A DNA stretch of 64,000 nucleotides from Phascolarctobacterium sp. (GCF_030531065.1 NZ_JAUNOQ010000003.1:1-64000); one strand, 5' to 3'. Positions 7,386 to 15,477 are shown, counted from the first letter of the stretch. The notes: generated by a model not told the origin, from the sequence alone. Numbers and translations: made by a program.

Positions 7386-8858
7386 TCATTTAAGTTCTAC
7401 CAAAATATACTTATCGTTTGCTTTTATAGTATGATAGCAAGAATCAAATATTACAGGTATATTATCAGGTTGTTCCTTGCTCCAACCTGGCAGCTGCTGT
7501 ACTCCAGGCAACGAAAAATAATGATATAGATAAAATTCGCTCCAATGCCAACCGGCACCAAGTGTCTTTGGAACCAAACGATTTAATACTTTATACTTAG
7601 CTGCCATTCTATTTACTATTGGAGATTTACCTATATTTCCTCTTAACTGCATTTTCCTTAGATGAGCATTATTTAAATCAGGCAATTTACTCAAATCGCT
7701 TAAAACAAGCTGCGTTCTAAAATCTGTGTATCTTTTTTGCTCTGCCAAAACATTGCCATATGTAAACGAAAATACTAGTAAAGCCCAGCTTAATCCCAAA
7801 CAAGAAAGCTTGGCCAAAATGTTTTTATGCCAACAATTAATAGCACTCAATCCTACCAACGCAACAAAAACGCCAAATCCATACATTCCTCTAGGAGCAA
7901 ATAACGGCTTCTGTAAAATTATATAGCCTCCATAGGAAAACATACCGCCGACCACTAAAAGTACGGAAGCCATCAATATTGTTTTATACTTTGGCCGAAC
8001 AGAATTTATCACATAAGATACTACGAAACTAAAACATATGGTAATAAATAGAATAATCCACAATCTTACACTATCTTGCTCTAATATGGAAAAATAAGTA
8101 ATTATATTTCTACTTACAATATCGAAAAAGGAATTCTTATCTGCTATATCGGTAGATACATAGGTATGTACAGGATTCATTAATATTTTTCTGAAAATAA
8201 TTATGCCAATCAAAAAATTTACCCCTGAAATTATCAGGCTTTTAATACAGTCAGTAAACTTATGACCATTCCCCCATTTAAGTGCCACAACAAACATAGT
8301 GCAAAGCAAAAAAATACCTGAAGATACTTGATATGTCATGCACATGATCAACGTACCCAAAATCACCATCGTGCTATATATTTTTATTCCCTTATCCATA
8401 AACAACAATGGAAATATACTTGCTAACACCGATAAAGCCATATAAGGAGAATCAAATTTATATGACAAACACTCCAGAAAATAAGGAGATAATCCTAACG
8501 GCAAAACCGCCGCTATACTCCAATAGCAAAACCCTCTTATTGATGAAACAATATGTATCAAGAACGTACTTGCAAGTGCCATAATAATAACAGCTAATAT
8601 TTGCGGCAGCGGAGAAATATCATTTAATTCACGAGTAGTATGTACAAATACAGAAAGGTATTCAGAAATAAATCTGCTGAATCCGGCCCATCCCCTATAA
8701 CCAAACGCTGTACGGCCCAAATCATCAATATAATTATAATTAGCACGAATTATAGAAATCATGGATAAACCATACAAGAACAATAAAACAAAAAATGTTC
8801 TTATCTCTTTGCTGTATTTTGCGCTTATCTCTGCCAAGTTTATTTTTATGCTATTCAT
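7386..8858 (-). CDS. GtrII-like membrane glucosyltransferase
   Basis: This 490-residue protein has about ten membrane spans and an N-terminal segment ANYNYIDDLGRTAFGYRGW, typical of the Glucos_trans_II family (phage and bacterial O-antigen glucosyltransferases). Such proteins take glucose from a polyprenyl carrier on the outer face of the inner membrane and attach it to a surface polysaccharide. ATG 8858 follows GGAGGTG. The next gene supplies the carrier-linked donor. No GtrA flippase gene lies beside the pair. Low GC suggests transfer. Confidence 0.8.
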   Translation of the reverse strand: MNSIKINLAEISAKYSKEIRTFFVLLFLYGLSMISIIRANYNYIDDLGRTAFGYRGWAGFSRFISEYLSVFVHTTRELNDISPLPQILAVIIMALASTFLIHIVSSIRGFCYWSIAAVLPLGLSPYFLECLSYKFDSPYMALSVLASIFPLLFMDKGIKIYSTMVILGTLIMCMTYQVSSGIFLLCTMFVVALKWGNGHKFTDCIKSLIISGVNFLIGIIIFRKILMNPVHTYVSTDIADKNSFFDIVSRNIITYFSILEQDSVRLWIILFITICFSFVVSYVINSVRPKYKTILMASVLLVVGGMFSYGGYIILQKPLFAPRGMYGFGVFVALVGLSAINCWHKNILAKLSCLGLSWALLVFSFTYGNVLAEQKRYTDFRTQLVLSDLSKLPDLNNAHLRKMQLRGNIGKSPIVNRMAAKYKVLNRLVPKTLGAGWHWSEFYLYHYFSLPGVQQLPGWSKEQPDNIPVIFDSCYHTIKANDKYILVELK

Positions 8859-8886
8859 GCACACACCTCCAAATACCTCGCTAATT

Positions 8887-8915
8887 ATTTTAGCGCAATT
8901 TGCGCTAAACATCAA
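8887..8915 (-). promoter_or_regulatory. gtr promoter with embedded operator
   Basis: Minus strand TTGATG (8910-8915), 17-bp spacer, TAAAAT (8887-8892). A perfect inverted repeat TTAGCGCA-ATT-TGCGCTAA (8890-8908) fills the spacer and overlaps the -10 box, so a protein bound there would block transcription. The divergent XRE gene is the obvious candidate regulator. Confidence 0.72.
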
Positions 8916-8935
8916 GATTATCTTTTTCTAATTTC

Positions 8936-8941
8936 TATAAT
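8936..8941 (+). promoter_or_regulatory. -10 element of XRE regulator gene
   Basis: TATAAT on the plus strand, 17 bp upstream of the ATG at 8959, leaving a very short leader. No convincing -35 box is present, so activation from the upstream operator (8890-8908) is possible. Confidence 0.45.
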
Positions 8942-8958
8942 GTATTTAGGTGATGCGA

Positions 8959-9159
8959 ATGTACCAACGGATAAGAGATTTACGCGAAGACAGTGATCTA
9001 ACTCAAAAAGAAATGGCAGACATACTGCACTGCTCCCAACGCGTTTATAGTAATTATGAAAGAGGGGATCGTGATATTCCTACATCTATCCTCATTGCGT
9101 TGGCTAAATTCCATAATACTACGACAGATTACATTCTCGGTCTTACAAACAAAAAATAA
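8959..9159 (+). CDS. Small XRE-family HTH regulator
   Basis: The 66-residue protein is a single Cro/C1-type helix-turn-helix domain: MYQRIRDLREDSDLTQKEMA, then the recognition helix CSQRVYSNYERGDRDIP and a C-terminal TTDYILGLT. It has no effector domain. ATG 8959 lies eight bases after AGG; GTG 8950 and ATG 8953 are also in frame. It is transcribed away from the gtr operon, and a perfect inverted repeat lies between them. Its stop codon runs straight into a terminator. Confidence 0.88.
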   Translation: MYQRIRDLREDSDLTQKEMADILHCSQRVYSNYERGDRDIPTSILIALAKFHNTTTDYILGLTNKK

Positions 9160-9203
9160 GACTTCATCCAACTGCCCAGCAGCCGGTGAAGTCTTATTTT
9201 TTA
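9158..9203. terminator. Terminator, duplicated copy of the thrS terminator
   Basis: AAGACTTCA and its complement TGAAGTCTT flank about 20 bases and are followed by ATTTTTTATT. The same arms are found after intact thrS at 15521-15566. Here the hairpin ends the XRE transcript on the plus strand and marks the outer end of the duplication. Confidence 0.7.
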
Positions 9204-9235
9204 TTCGTTATAAAGGCTCAAGCCTTTGCCCAGCC

Positions 9236-9685
9236 TTATTCTTTCGCCTTAGAATCCACAACCTCTTTCAAAATAGCTGCAAATCGCTCAAAAGGCATAG
9301 CGCCCAAGTCGTCCTTAGCGCAATGACGTGGGGACACGGTACCGTTTTCAATGTCGCAATCGCCGACGACTAACATGTACGGAATCTTTTCCAACTGTCC
9401 TTCGCGAATCTTCTTGCCAATCTTTTCGTTGCGGGCGTCAACGCTGACGCGGTAGCCTGCTTCCTCCAGCTTGTGCGCCAAATCGTTGCAATAATCCAAA
9501 GCGCGTTCGGTTACAGGCAGGAAGCGTACTTGCTCCGGAGCCATCCAGGTCGGCAGCGCTCCGGCGTAGGTTTCGATAAAATAAGCCAGGATGCGCTCGT
9601 AGCAGCCCAGAGAAGTACGGTGAATGATGTACGGCAGCTTCTTCTAACCGTTTTCATCGACATACTACATACCTAATTTTTCTGC
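9236..9685 (-). pseudogene. thrS': 3' fragment of threonyl-tRNA synthetase
   Basis: The translation from 9544 (MAPEQVRFLPVTERALDYCN...) to KEVVDSKAKE equals the anticodon-binding domain of the ThrRS at 15610-17403. Upstream the frame stays open in the thrS sense except for two nonsense codons, TAG for Tyr (9665-9667) and TAG for Gln in the stretch corresponding to DEDGQKKLPY. Conserved residues are also lost (GDRDIE to GDCDIE, PRHRAK to PRHCAK). It lacks the catalytic and editing domains and cannot charge tRNA. A free anticodon-binding domain from the internal ATG is possible but unlikely. Confidence 0.88.
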
Positions 9686-9802
9686 CAGCGCCGTAACAAT
9701 TTCCCTGTCATAGTACGCCATACCAAGAGACTCTGCCAGACGCTTTCCAAGTTCCCTTTCTCCGCTGCCAAATTCCCGGCTTATCGTGATAATTTTTCTC
9801 AT
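9665..9802 (-). pseudogene. Truncated cytidylate-kinase-like protein
   Basis: Only 45 residues remain: MRKIITISREFGSGERELGK has the modified P-loop start of the cytidylate-kinase-like (AAA_26) family, where GSGE(R/G)E(L/I)G binds phosphate. The sequence runs in frame into the thrS fragment at a shared AEKLGM/AEKFGM segment and stops at TAG 9665-9667. GAGGAG precedes the ATG. The remaining three quarters of the kinase is missing, so it is a junction product, not a working enzyme. Confidence 0.75.
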
Positions 9803-9882
9803 AATGAAATTCTCCTCGTATAATATATTCAGAAGCCAAAAAACAGCTCCCGTAAAATAACATATTTGTGTAATCGGCTTAG

Positions 9883-10200
9883 TCAAGCCCATGATATAAT
9901 TGACTTGTCAGATGTAATGATACCGGTCACATATGCGCTCTTTTTCAGCAGGCTTTTCAGTTCTGCATGGCTTTCCGCTCCATAATGGAATCCGACAATC
10001 GGAGCGAAGCCGATGGAATAGCCCAGAAAAACGGATGTAAAAATGAAATTGCAGTACATAAGCAGAAACACCGTCCTTCCCGGCAAACTGCATCAACTGA
10101 TAGTTAAACAGGATATTGACGACATTGGAAAAAATATTCGTCCTTAACTCTGAGGAACCATTTGTACAGGTTTTGATTAAAGCCTTCCCAGTTCCTTTCT
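9883..10200 (-). pseudogene. MATE family efflux pump remnant
   Basis: Two frames carry consecutive MATE pieces: a part around NILFNYQLMQFAGKDGVSAY (about 10040-10120) and MYCNFIFTSVFLGYSIGFAP then FHYGAESHAELKSLLKKS (about 9930-10060). A small deletion between them breaks the frame and both ends of the gene are missing. It is distinct from the intact MATE at 14167. Confidence 0.72.
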
Positions 10201-10207
10201 TCTCGCA

Positions 10208-10534
10208 TCAAAACAAAAACTGAACCAGCAGCATATAGCAGACCGTTCCTCCTGCTATGGAAAGAAGCATCTGCCGTTTCCAGCAGTGGAGTCCAATCAC
10301 CAGCGCAATAGAAATCAATTCAGGGATTCCATGACTGCCGGAAATCAGGCTTACATTTCTTAAACAATAGATCACCAGTAATCCAAACACCGCCGCTGGC
10401 AGAACCTTGCCAAGATATTGTATGTATTTCGGCGTAGGTTTTCCAGCCGGAAATAACAGGAACGGCAGAAATCTCGTCAGCATGGTTCCAAGAATCACAA
10501 GTCCGATAGTAATAAACCTCTGCGTCATCGTCAT
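10208..10534 (-). CDS. azlD: AzlD-like branched-chain amino acid exporter small subunit
   Basis: The 108-residue membrane protein with about four spans starts [21 protein letters not shown] and has the AzlD signature [10 protein letters not shown] followed by a conserved Gly-Lys-Val-Leu-Pro. With AzlC it forms an inner-membrane exporter for branched-chain amino acids or related compounds. Its ATG overlaps the azlC stop as ATGA, with GGAG five bases upstream, so it is translationally coupled. Confidence 0.88.
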   Translation of the reverse strand: MTMTQRFITIGLVILGTMLTRFLPFLLFPAGKPTPKYIQYLGKVLPAAVFGLLVIYCLRNVSLISGSHGIPELISIALVIGLHCWKRQMLLSIAGGTVCYMLLVQFLF

Positions 10535-11328
10535 GTTTTCTCCAACCCCTTCGTAAGCGGATTCCGAAGCAGCGTCAACACGCCAAGAATCGCGATCATG
10601 GCCGGAATAATAAAGTTTTCCGAACCGAATGCCAGCAGGCACAGAAGGGAAATTCCAAGTCCCAAGAGCGCGCTGGTATGCGTTTTTTCTTTTAACCACT
10701 GTTCCAGAAAAATCACGACAAACATCGCCGTCATTACAAATTCCAGCCCTTCTGTATTGAAATGAATCAGCGATCCGAAGATTCCGCCGAGGGTTGCCCC
10801 CGTAAACCAGTAAAGGTGGTTCAGCAGGGTAACAAAGAACATAAACCAGCCTTTGTCAACGTCTTTTGGAATTTCCGCCGTATAGTTAATGGAAAAGCTC
10901 TCATCGCACATACCAAAAATGAGATAAAAAATTTTCCATCCGCTTCCCTTGAATTTGTCCAGCATGGAAATACCATAGAACAGGTGGCGTGCGTTAATCA
11001 TCAGCGTCATGGTAAACGCCTGAATAGGATTAAAAGCGCCTAGAAGCATATTTACCGCCACAAATTCCACCGAACCGGCAAAAATAGTAAAGCTCATGAT
11101 CATAGGATACCAAAAGCTGAACCCTGCCGTATTCATATAAATTCCGTAAGTAAGCCCTAAAAACCAAAATCCGGCAAAGATTGGTATTGTTTTTGGGAAG
11201 GCGGCTCTCAGCGCCCTCCAGCGTATTCCTTTTTCTTCTTCCATATTAGGGTTATGGGCTTTTTCTTTCTCCCATATGTCATACAGACTTTTTATTTTTC
11301 CGAGTACCACTGTGATTTTCTCCATCAT
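10531..11328 (-). CDS. azlC: AzlC family exporter large subunit
   Basis: The 265-residue protein has a hydrophilic N-terminus of about 45 residues, then the AzlC core: [40 protein letters not shown] and [11 protein letters not shown]. These are the hallmark segments of the family. It is encoded between two RNHCP-domain genes and azlD, overlapping both neighbours by four bases. Control by the MarR protein at the head of the operon is likely. Confidence 0.92.
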   Translation of the reverse strand: MMEKITVVLGKIKSLYDIWEKEKAHNPNMEEEKGIRWRALRAAFPKTIPIFAGFWFLGLTYGIYMNTAGFSFWYPMIMSFTIFAGSVEFVAVNMLLGAFNPIQAFTMTLMINARHLFYGISMLDKFKGSGWKIFYLIFGMCDESFSINYTAEIPKDVDKGWFMFFVTLLNHLYWFTGATLGGIFGSLIHFNTEGLEFVMTAMFVVIFLEQWLKEKTHTSALLGLGISLLCLLAFGSENFIIPAMIAILGVLTLLRNPLTKGLEKT

Positions 11329-11741
11329 CCCTGCGTTTCCATCGAAGCGGTCATGTTCCGCACATTGATCCTTGATATGGTTTCACTCCCATACGGGCGC
11401 ATGACAATCGCCATCAGCTTCATCGGGTTATCGTCAGCGGCAATCCGGTTAGAGCTTAATTTGCCGCAGATTCTGCAATGATGAATAATCGCCCATTCGC
11501 CGCTTTTGCGTACCCATACTGCAATCGGCTCCATAATCCCATGGCAGTCAGAAGCACGGTCTCCGGGCTTTTCATCTACATGGACGCTGGAAAGGCAGTT
11601 CGGGCAATGATTCCTGTGGTCGCTGCCTGCGCCGCCCGGCACCACCAGCCGTCCGCAAATTTTGCAGGTAAACGGATCAAGGCAGGGATGCTTTTTATAA
11701 TACCCCTTATCATACTTTCTTCTTTTATTCTCTCTGTTCAT
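11325..11741 (-). CDS. RNHCP domain protein, second copy
   Basis: The 138-residue protein has the RNHCP zinc-ribbon layout: FTCKICGRLV, then DHRNHCPNCLSSVHVD, GDRASDCHGIMEPI and HHCRICG. This is two CxxC pairs around the eponymous R-N-H-C-P. The function of the family is not known; a nucleic-acid-binding or metal-sensing role is a guess. ATG 11741 follows GGAGG. It overlaps the upstream RNHCP gene by 17 bp and azlC by four. Confidence 0.82.
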   Translation of the reverse strand: MNRENKRRKYDKGYYKKHPCLDPFTCKICGRLVVPGGAGSDHRNHCPNCLSSVHVDEKPGDRASDCHGIMEPIAVWVRKSGEWAIIHHCRICGKLSSNRIAADDNPMKLMAIVMRPYGSETISRINVRNMTASMETQG

Positions 11742-12123
11742 CGTAATAGCCTCCGACATCTCCCTGTCCGCCCATCATAGCAGTCATTTCTTCCATCTTT
11801 TCAATAGGGAACGGCGGAATTGATAATGGGTTCGAGGCCAGTGATAATAGCTTGATCGGGCTGTCATCTTCAGACATGGGCGTCATCGTCAACTCCCCGC
11901 ACAGACTGCACCGCTGAATAATGTTCCAACTGTCATCCGGCTTCACCCAGATACTGACAGGAAGCAGCCTTCCGCCGCACTCATAACCTTCCTCGTCCGC
12001 TTCGTGTACGCTTGCAAGGCAATTAGGGCAATGCTCCCAATCGCCGTCCGGTTCGTTTTCCGCCGGTGTCCAACCGCAGAAACGGCAGTGATATTTCTTT
12101 TCTATTTTATCGTTATCGCTCAC
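11725..12123 (-). CDS. RNHCP domain protein, first copy
   Basis: A 132-residue relative of the next gene: YHCRFCGWTP, EHCPNCLASVHEAD, YECGGRLLPVSIWV and QRCSLCGELT. The RNH part of the name motif is changed to W-E-H, while all zinc ligands remain. GTG 12123 lies five bases after AAGGAG and gives MSDNDKIEKKYHCRF. The longer ATG start at 12234 would run deep into marR and is not used here. The pair looks like a diverged tandem duplication. Confidence 0.78.
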   Translation of the reverse strand: MSDNDKIEKKYHCRFCGWTPAENEPDGDWEHCPNCLASVHEADEEGYECGGRLLPVSIWVKPDDSWNIIQRCSLCGELTMTPMSEDDSPIKLLSLASNPLSIPPFPIEKMEEMTAMMGGQGDVGGYYDEQRE

Positions 12124-12146
12124 ACTAACTCCTTCTGGACAGATAA

Positions 12147-12578
12147 TCAGAACAAAGCGTCCAGCTTCTTTTTCAGGGAATCCCGATACCGCTCTGTTAA
12201 TTCCTGATACAGCCGCGCTTCGTCCTCTGTCCACTCATCAAATATTTCATCTTCAATTTTTATAATCGGGCGTGCTTTCTGATCCGCAATCTCTTTTCCC
12301 ACATCGGTAAGGCAAACAATCGTATTGCACCCCGGCCCTTGTTCCAGATAGACGACTCCTTCCTTCTCCAGCTTGCGTATGGAGGAATTGATCGTCTTTC
12401 TGCTGATTCCTGTCTGCTTATAAATCTCGCTTTGCAGGCAGCGGTCTCCACTTTCACAAATGACATATAAAATACTCTGTGCGCTGTTTGAAATGCCCAT
12501 ACGCATAGCCGCATCGTGATAAATGGAGTTAATCTCATTCATTACGCAATTATACCTTTTCACTTTCTGGTGGTTCAT
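12147..12578 (-). CDS. MarR family transcriptional regulator
   Basis: This 143-residue winged-helix regulator has the MarR order: N-terminal dimer helix, then SAQSILYVICESGDRCLQSE, recognition helix QTGISRKTINSSIRKLEKEG, the wing (VVYLEQGPGCNTIVCLTDVG) and a C-terminal dimer helix. GGAGGGG lies six bases before the ATG. It heads the operon with two RNHCP genes and azlCD, and its own promoter carries two direct repeats that are probable operators. The ligand is unknown. Confidence 0.88.
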   Translation of the reverse strand: MNHQKVKRYNCVMNEINSIYHDAAMRMGISNSAQSILYVICESGDRCLQSEIYKQTGISRKTINSSIRKLEKEGVVYLEQGPGCNTIVCLTDVGKEIADQKARPIIKIEDEIFDEWTEDEARLYQELTERYRDSLKKKLDALF

Positions 12579-12599
12579 ACATCACCCCTCCTTGTCTGC

Positions 12600-12643
12600 T
12601 TTCGGACACATTGCATTGTATCTGATTTCGGACACATTGTCAA
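12600..12643 (-). promoter_or_regulatory. marR operon promoter with two direct-repeat operators
   Basis: Minus strand TTGACA (12638-12643), 17-bp spacer, TACAAT (12615-12620). The 14-mer CAATGTGTCCGAAA occurs at 12626-12639, overlapping the -35 box and spacer, and again at 12600-12613, just downstream of the -10 box. The spacing is 26 bp. This arrangement fits autorepression by the MarR protein. Confidence 0.75.
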
Positions 12644-12828
12644 GAGGAAGATATCATTTTTATCCAGAATGATGCAGGCAACTACATTTTAACTTCCCAC
12701 AGCAATTCCGGTTATTTGCATTTGAGAGGCAGGACGTCAATCCTGAAAACTCTTTATTTCCACACGCTCGGAACTGTGGTAGAATACAAATAACGGAATG
12801 ACATATCAGAACTTGGAGGTAATTACAT

Positions 12829-13239
12829 ATGCAGCACGAATGCAAAATCACTGTTTTAGAAACAAAAGTGTTTCTGGAACTTCAAGAAAAATATCTTGCA
12901 GATCCAAAATCTGGCCCTTGCCCCTGCTTCAAAGTCGGAGATACCTTTATATTGAAAAGGACAAGCGAACGAGATGATTTTTATCATCTGATGAATGGAA
13001 AATTCTGCGGAGAAGCTTGGGATGCCATTAGCAGATATGTTTACACTGCCTTACAGGGAGGCTCGATTATGCACAAGTGGACAAATGATGAACGCATGAT
13101 GATTGCCTGTTGCAACGACGGCACAAGACCTGTCATTTTCAAAATCGAAAGAATTGATATTCCCGAAAACGAAGAAGAAAAGCAATGGCTAGAAAAGCAG
13201 AATTTCACAAACACAGCTTTTGATGCTTATACTGGATAA
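12829..13239 (+). CDS. TIGR04076 family protein
   Basis: The 136-residue protein resembles the small TIGR04076 family: CKITVLETKVF, SGPCPCFKVGDTFIL, FCGEAWDAISRYVYTALQGG and a C-terminal CCNDGTRPVIFKIERID. Conserved cysteines (C5, two in PCPC, C in FCGEAW, CC in ACCNDG) suggest metal or redox chemistry, but no function is established. GGAGG lies before the ATG. It is followed after 34 bp by merR and may be cotranscribed. Confidence 0.78.
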   Translation: MQHECKITVLETKVFLELQEKYLADPKSGPCPCFKVGDTFILKRTSERDDFYHLMNGKFCGEAWDAISRYVYTALQGGSIMHKWTNDERMMIACCNDGTRPVIFKIERIDIPENEEEKQWLEKQNFTNTAFDAYTG

Positions 13240-13273
13240 CTTACAATTCATTGAGCAGACAAGGTTGAGGAAC

Positions 13274-14092
13274 ATGGATAATGGATATCAGATTGGCGAA
13301 GTAAGTAAAATAACCGGAATATCAAAGGACACTTTGCATTTTTATATTAAGTCCGGCCTTATAACGCCGGATTATATTGATCCGCAAAATCATTACAGCT
13401 ATTTTTCCCGTTGGAATATGTATCAGTTGGACATTATTACAACCTGCCGCCGCCTTGACATTTCGTTGGAAAAAATAAAGCAGATTCTTTCCTTTCGCGA
13501 CAACGACAAGGTCGTTGCCCTTCTTATGGAATACCAGCAGGAAGCCTTACGCCTAAGCCGATACTATCAAAAGGTCGCTGAAGATATTGACTGGTACGAG
13601 AGAGAAAACGAGTACATCAAGCTAAAATCTCAGGACAGCTCTGTTCGCTTAGAACATCGGGAAGCAGAAATTGTCATCGTTGGAAGCCATACCAGAGAAG
13701 ATGCCTCTTATCATGCTAATCTTCAGGAAGTGCTGAAAGAGGAAATGCGAAATAAGCATTTTATCCGCCGCACCTACGGATATTTTCTGGACGTTGAGCG
13801 CGCTATCCAAAATAAGCTGTTGAAACGGCGGGAGTATGTAAAATTACCGGATGCGAACTATTCCGGCATTCAGTCTAAACATCTTTATCGGCTTCCCAGC
13901 GGGGATTATGCTGTTTTAACCGCTTGTATACGAGATGAAGAAACAGATTTATCGCCGTTGCTGTCCTGGCTGAAAGCGAATGGCTTGACGACAGATTTTA
14001 TTGTCGCCGAAGAACTTGGTTTTCAGCTTTTCAAATATATTCATCAGTATTACTGCGAAATCAGAGCGCATTTAATAAAAAATCCTCGTTAA
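13274..14092 (+). CDS. MerR family regulator with effector domain
   Basis: The 272-residue activator has an N-terminal MerR helix-turn-helix (YQIGEVSKITGISKDTLHFY, residues 4-23, then the wing), a coiled dimer helix near 80-115 and a C-terminal domain of about 150 residues like the GyrI-like ligand-binding domains of BmrR/BltR. Start ATG 13274 follows GAGG. It precedes a MATE pump whose promoter has the long spacer MerR proteins act on, so it probably senses and clears a toxic compound. Confidence 0.88.
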   Translation: MDNGYQIGEVSKITGISKDTLHFYIKSGLITPDYIDPQNHYSYFSRWNMYQLDIITTCRRLDISLEKIKQILSFRDNDKVVALLMEYQQEALRLSRYYQKVAEDIDWYERENEYIKLKSQDSSVRLEHREAEIVIVGSHTREDASYHANLQEVLKEEMRNKHFIRRTYGYFLDVERAIQNKLLKRREYVKLPDANYSGIQSKHLYRLPSGDYAVLTACIRDEETDLSPLLSWLKANGLTTDFIVAEELGFQLFKYIHQYYCEIRAHLIKNPR

Positions 14093-14100
14093 AAAACGTC

Positions 14101-14131
14101 TTGACCATGTAGTTACTCCACGCATTATAAT
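14101..14131 (+). promoter_or_regulatory. MerR-type promoter of the MATE gene
   Basis: TTGACC (14101-14106) and a perfect TATAAT (14126-14131) are separated by 19 bp rather than 17. A 19-bp spacer that needs DNA distortion by the regulator is a hallmark of MerR-controlled promoters. The spacer ends ATG...CAT are symmetric. Confidence 0.72.
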
Positions 14132-14166
14132 TTGTTGCAAGCATATAGTACCAAGGAGTGACAAAC

Positions 14167-15477
14167 ATGGACATGACGCAAACCCCAATCCAACGGCTTA
14201 TTCTAAAACTGTCCCCACCCGTTATGCTAGCCCTGCTAATTCAATCCGTCTACAACATTGTAGATAGTTTTTTTATTGCCCAATACTCGAATGAAGGGCT
14301 GACCGCACTTTCTATCGTTTACCCAGTGCAGCTTCTTATGACGGCCTTGGCGACAGGAACAGGAGCCGGAGTAAATTTGTTGATCTCCAGAATGGACGGG
14401 CAGGGAGAAACAGAAAAACAGCCCGGAGTTGTAACCTGCGGTCTTGTTCTGGCGTTGACCCATTATGTGCTGTTTGCCGTTTTGGAGTTTTTTCTGGCCA
14501 CACCCTACTTTCGTCTATCTTCTACGAATGAAATCGTCAACACGCAGGGAGTAATCTACACAAACATTGTGTTCGCCGGTTCTCTTGGTATTTTTATAGA
14601 GTCAATCTGCACAAAAATCTTGCAAGCCATGGGAAACATGACGCTTCCCATGGCGGCGCAGGTTATGGGAGCGGTTATCAATATTATTCTTGACCCCATT
14701 TTAATTTTCGGCCTGTTTGGCGCGCCTTGCCTGGGTATTACCGGAGCCGCTATCGCAACCGTTATGGGACAATGGCTGGCCATGATTATAACATTTATCG
14801 CTGTCCGACGGATATACCCGCAGTATGGCCAATGGAATAAAAGTACCTGCTTGCAAATTTATCAGGATGGAAGCGGTTCCATTGTAACGCAATCTCTTTA
14901 TACGCTGTATATTGTCGGACTAAATATGATACTGGCGCTTTTTTCAGAAGATGCTGTAACAGTACTCGGTATTTACTATAAAATCCAGTCATTTTTCTTT
15001 ATCCCATTATTGGGTTTGCAACAAGTACTGCTTCCAGTAATCAGTCATAATTTTGGCGCAGGCCAAGAGCAGCGTATCCGGCAGACAGTTAAATTCGCCG
15101 CCATACTCTCCACCGGATTGATGTTAGCCGCCTCCTTGGTGTTTTTGTTATTTCCACGAGCCCTGCTCGCTATATTTTCCAGCAAAAATGAATTATTGCA
15201 GATAGGAGAATATGCGTTTCGGGTAATTTCCCTAAGCTTTATCCCGGCAGGTATTACTATCGTTGTAACCTCTCACCTGCAAGGCATTGCAAAAATAAGG
15301 CCTAGTGTTTTCCTTATTGTTTTGCGGCAAGTTATCTTACTGGTGCCGCTGGCATGGGTCCTGCATTTTGCGGGGTTGAAAGCAGTCTGGTGGACTTTTC
15401 CTCTAACAGAACTGATTGTGGCAACCCTCTGTATCATTTTTGAAAAGAGCAAAATCTGCCAAATTGAAATAAAGTAA
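14167..15477 (+). CDS. MATE family multidrug efflux transporter
   Basis: The 436-residue, 12-span antiporter exports cationic drugs or metabolites in exchange for Na+ or H+. Two homologous halves are visible, beginning near MLALLIQSVYNIVDSFFIAQ and QSLYTLYIVGLNMILALFSE. ATG 14167 lies eight bases after GGAG; GTG 14160-region starts overlap the ribosome site. It follows merR on the plus strand, and its promoter has the MerR 19-bp spacer. Confidence 0.92.
   Translation: MDMTQTPIQRLILKLSPPVMLALLIQSVYNIVDSFFIAQYSNEGLTALSIVYPVQLLMTALATGTGAGVNLLISRMDGQGETEKQPGVVTCGLVLALTHYVLFAVLEFFLATPYFRLSSTNEIVNTQGVIYTNIVFAGSLGIFIESICTKILQAMGNMTLPMAAQVMGAVINIILDPILIFGLFGAPCLGITGAAIATVMGQWLAMIITFIAVRRIYPQYGQWNKSTCLQIYQDGSGSIVTQSLYTLYIVGLNMILALFSEDAVTVLGIYYKIQSFFFIPLLGLQQVLLPVISHNFGAGQEQRIRQTVKFAAILSTGLMLAASLVFLLFPRALLAIFSSKNELLQIGEYAFRVISLSFIPAGITIVVTSHLQGIAKIRPSVFLIVLRQVILLVPLAWVLHFAGLKAVWWTFPLTELIVATLCIIFEKSKICQIEIK

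Larger units (their letters stand above)
9158..9689. repeat. Direct repeat A: decayed copy of the thrS 3' end
   Basis: This segment matches 15521-16063 in the same orientation, including the terminator and the C-terminal ~140 codons of thrS. By eye the coding part differs at roughly 6% of positions. Together the two copies bracket the accessory island. Confidence 0.85.

Noticed and set aside
9236-9544. Separate small gene encoding a free anticodon-binding domain
   Set aside because: Lack of a ribosome site at the internal ATG, two upstream stops in the thrS frame and changes at conserved residues favour a pseudogene.
12660-12851. 63-residue Cys-rich minus-strand ORF upstream of marR
   Set aside because: No ribosome site, overlaps the promoter and start of the divergent TIGR04076 gene, and resembles no family.
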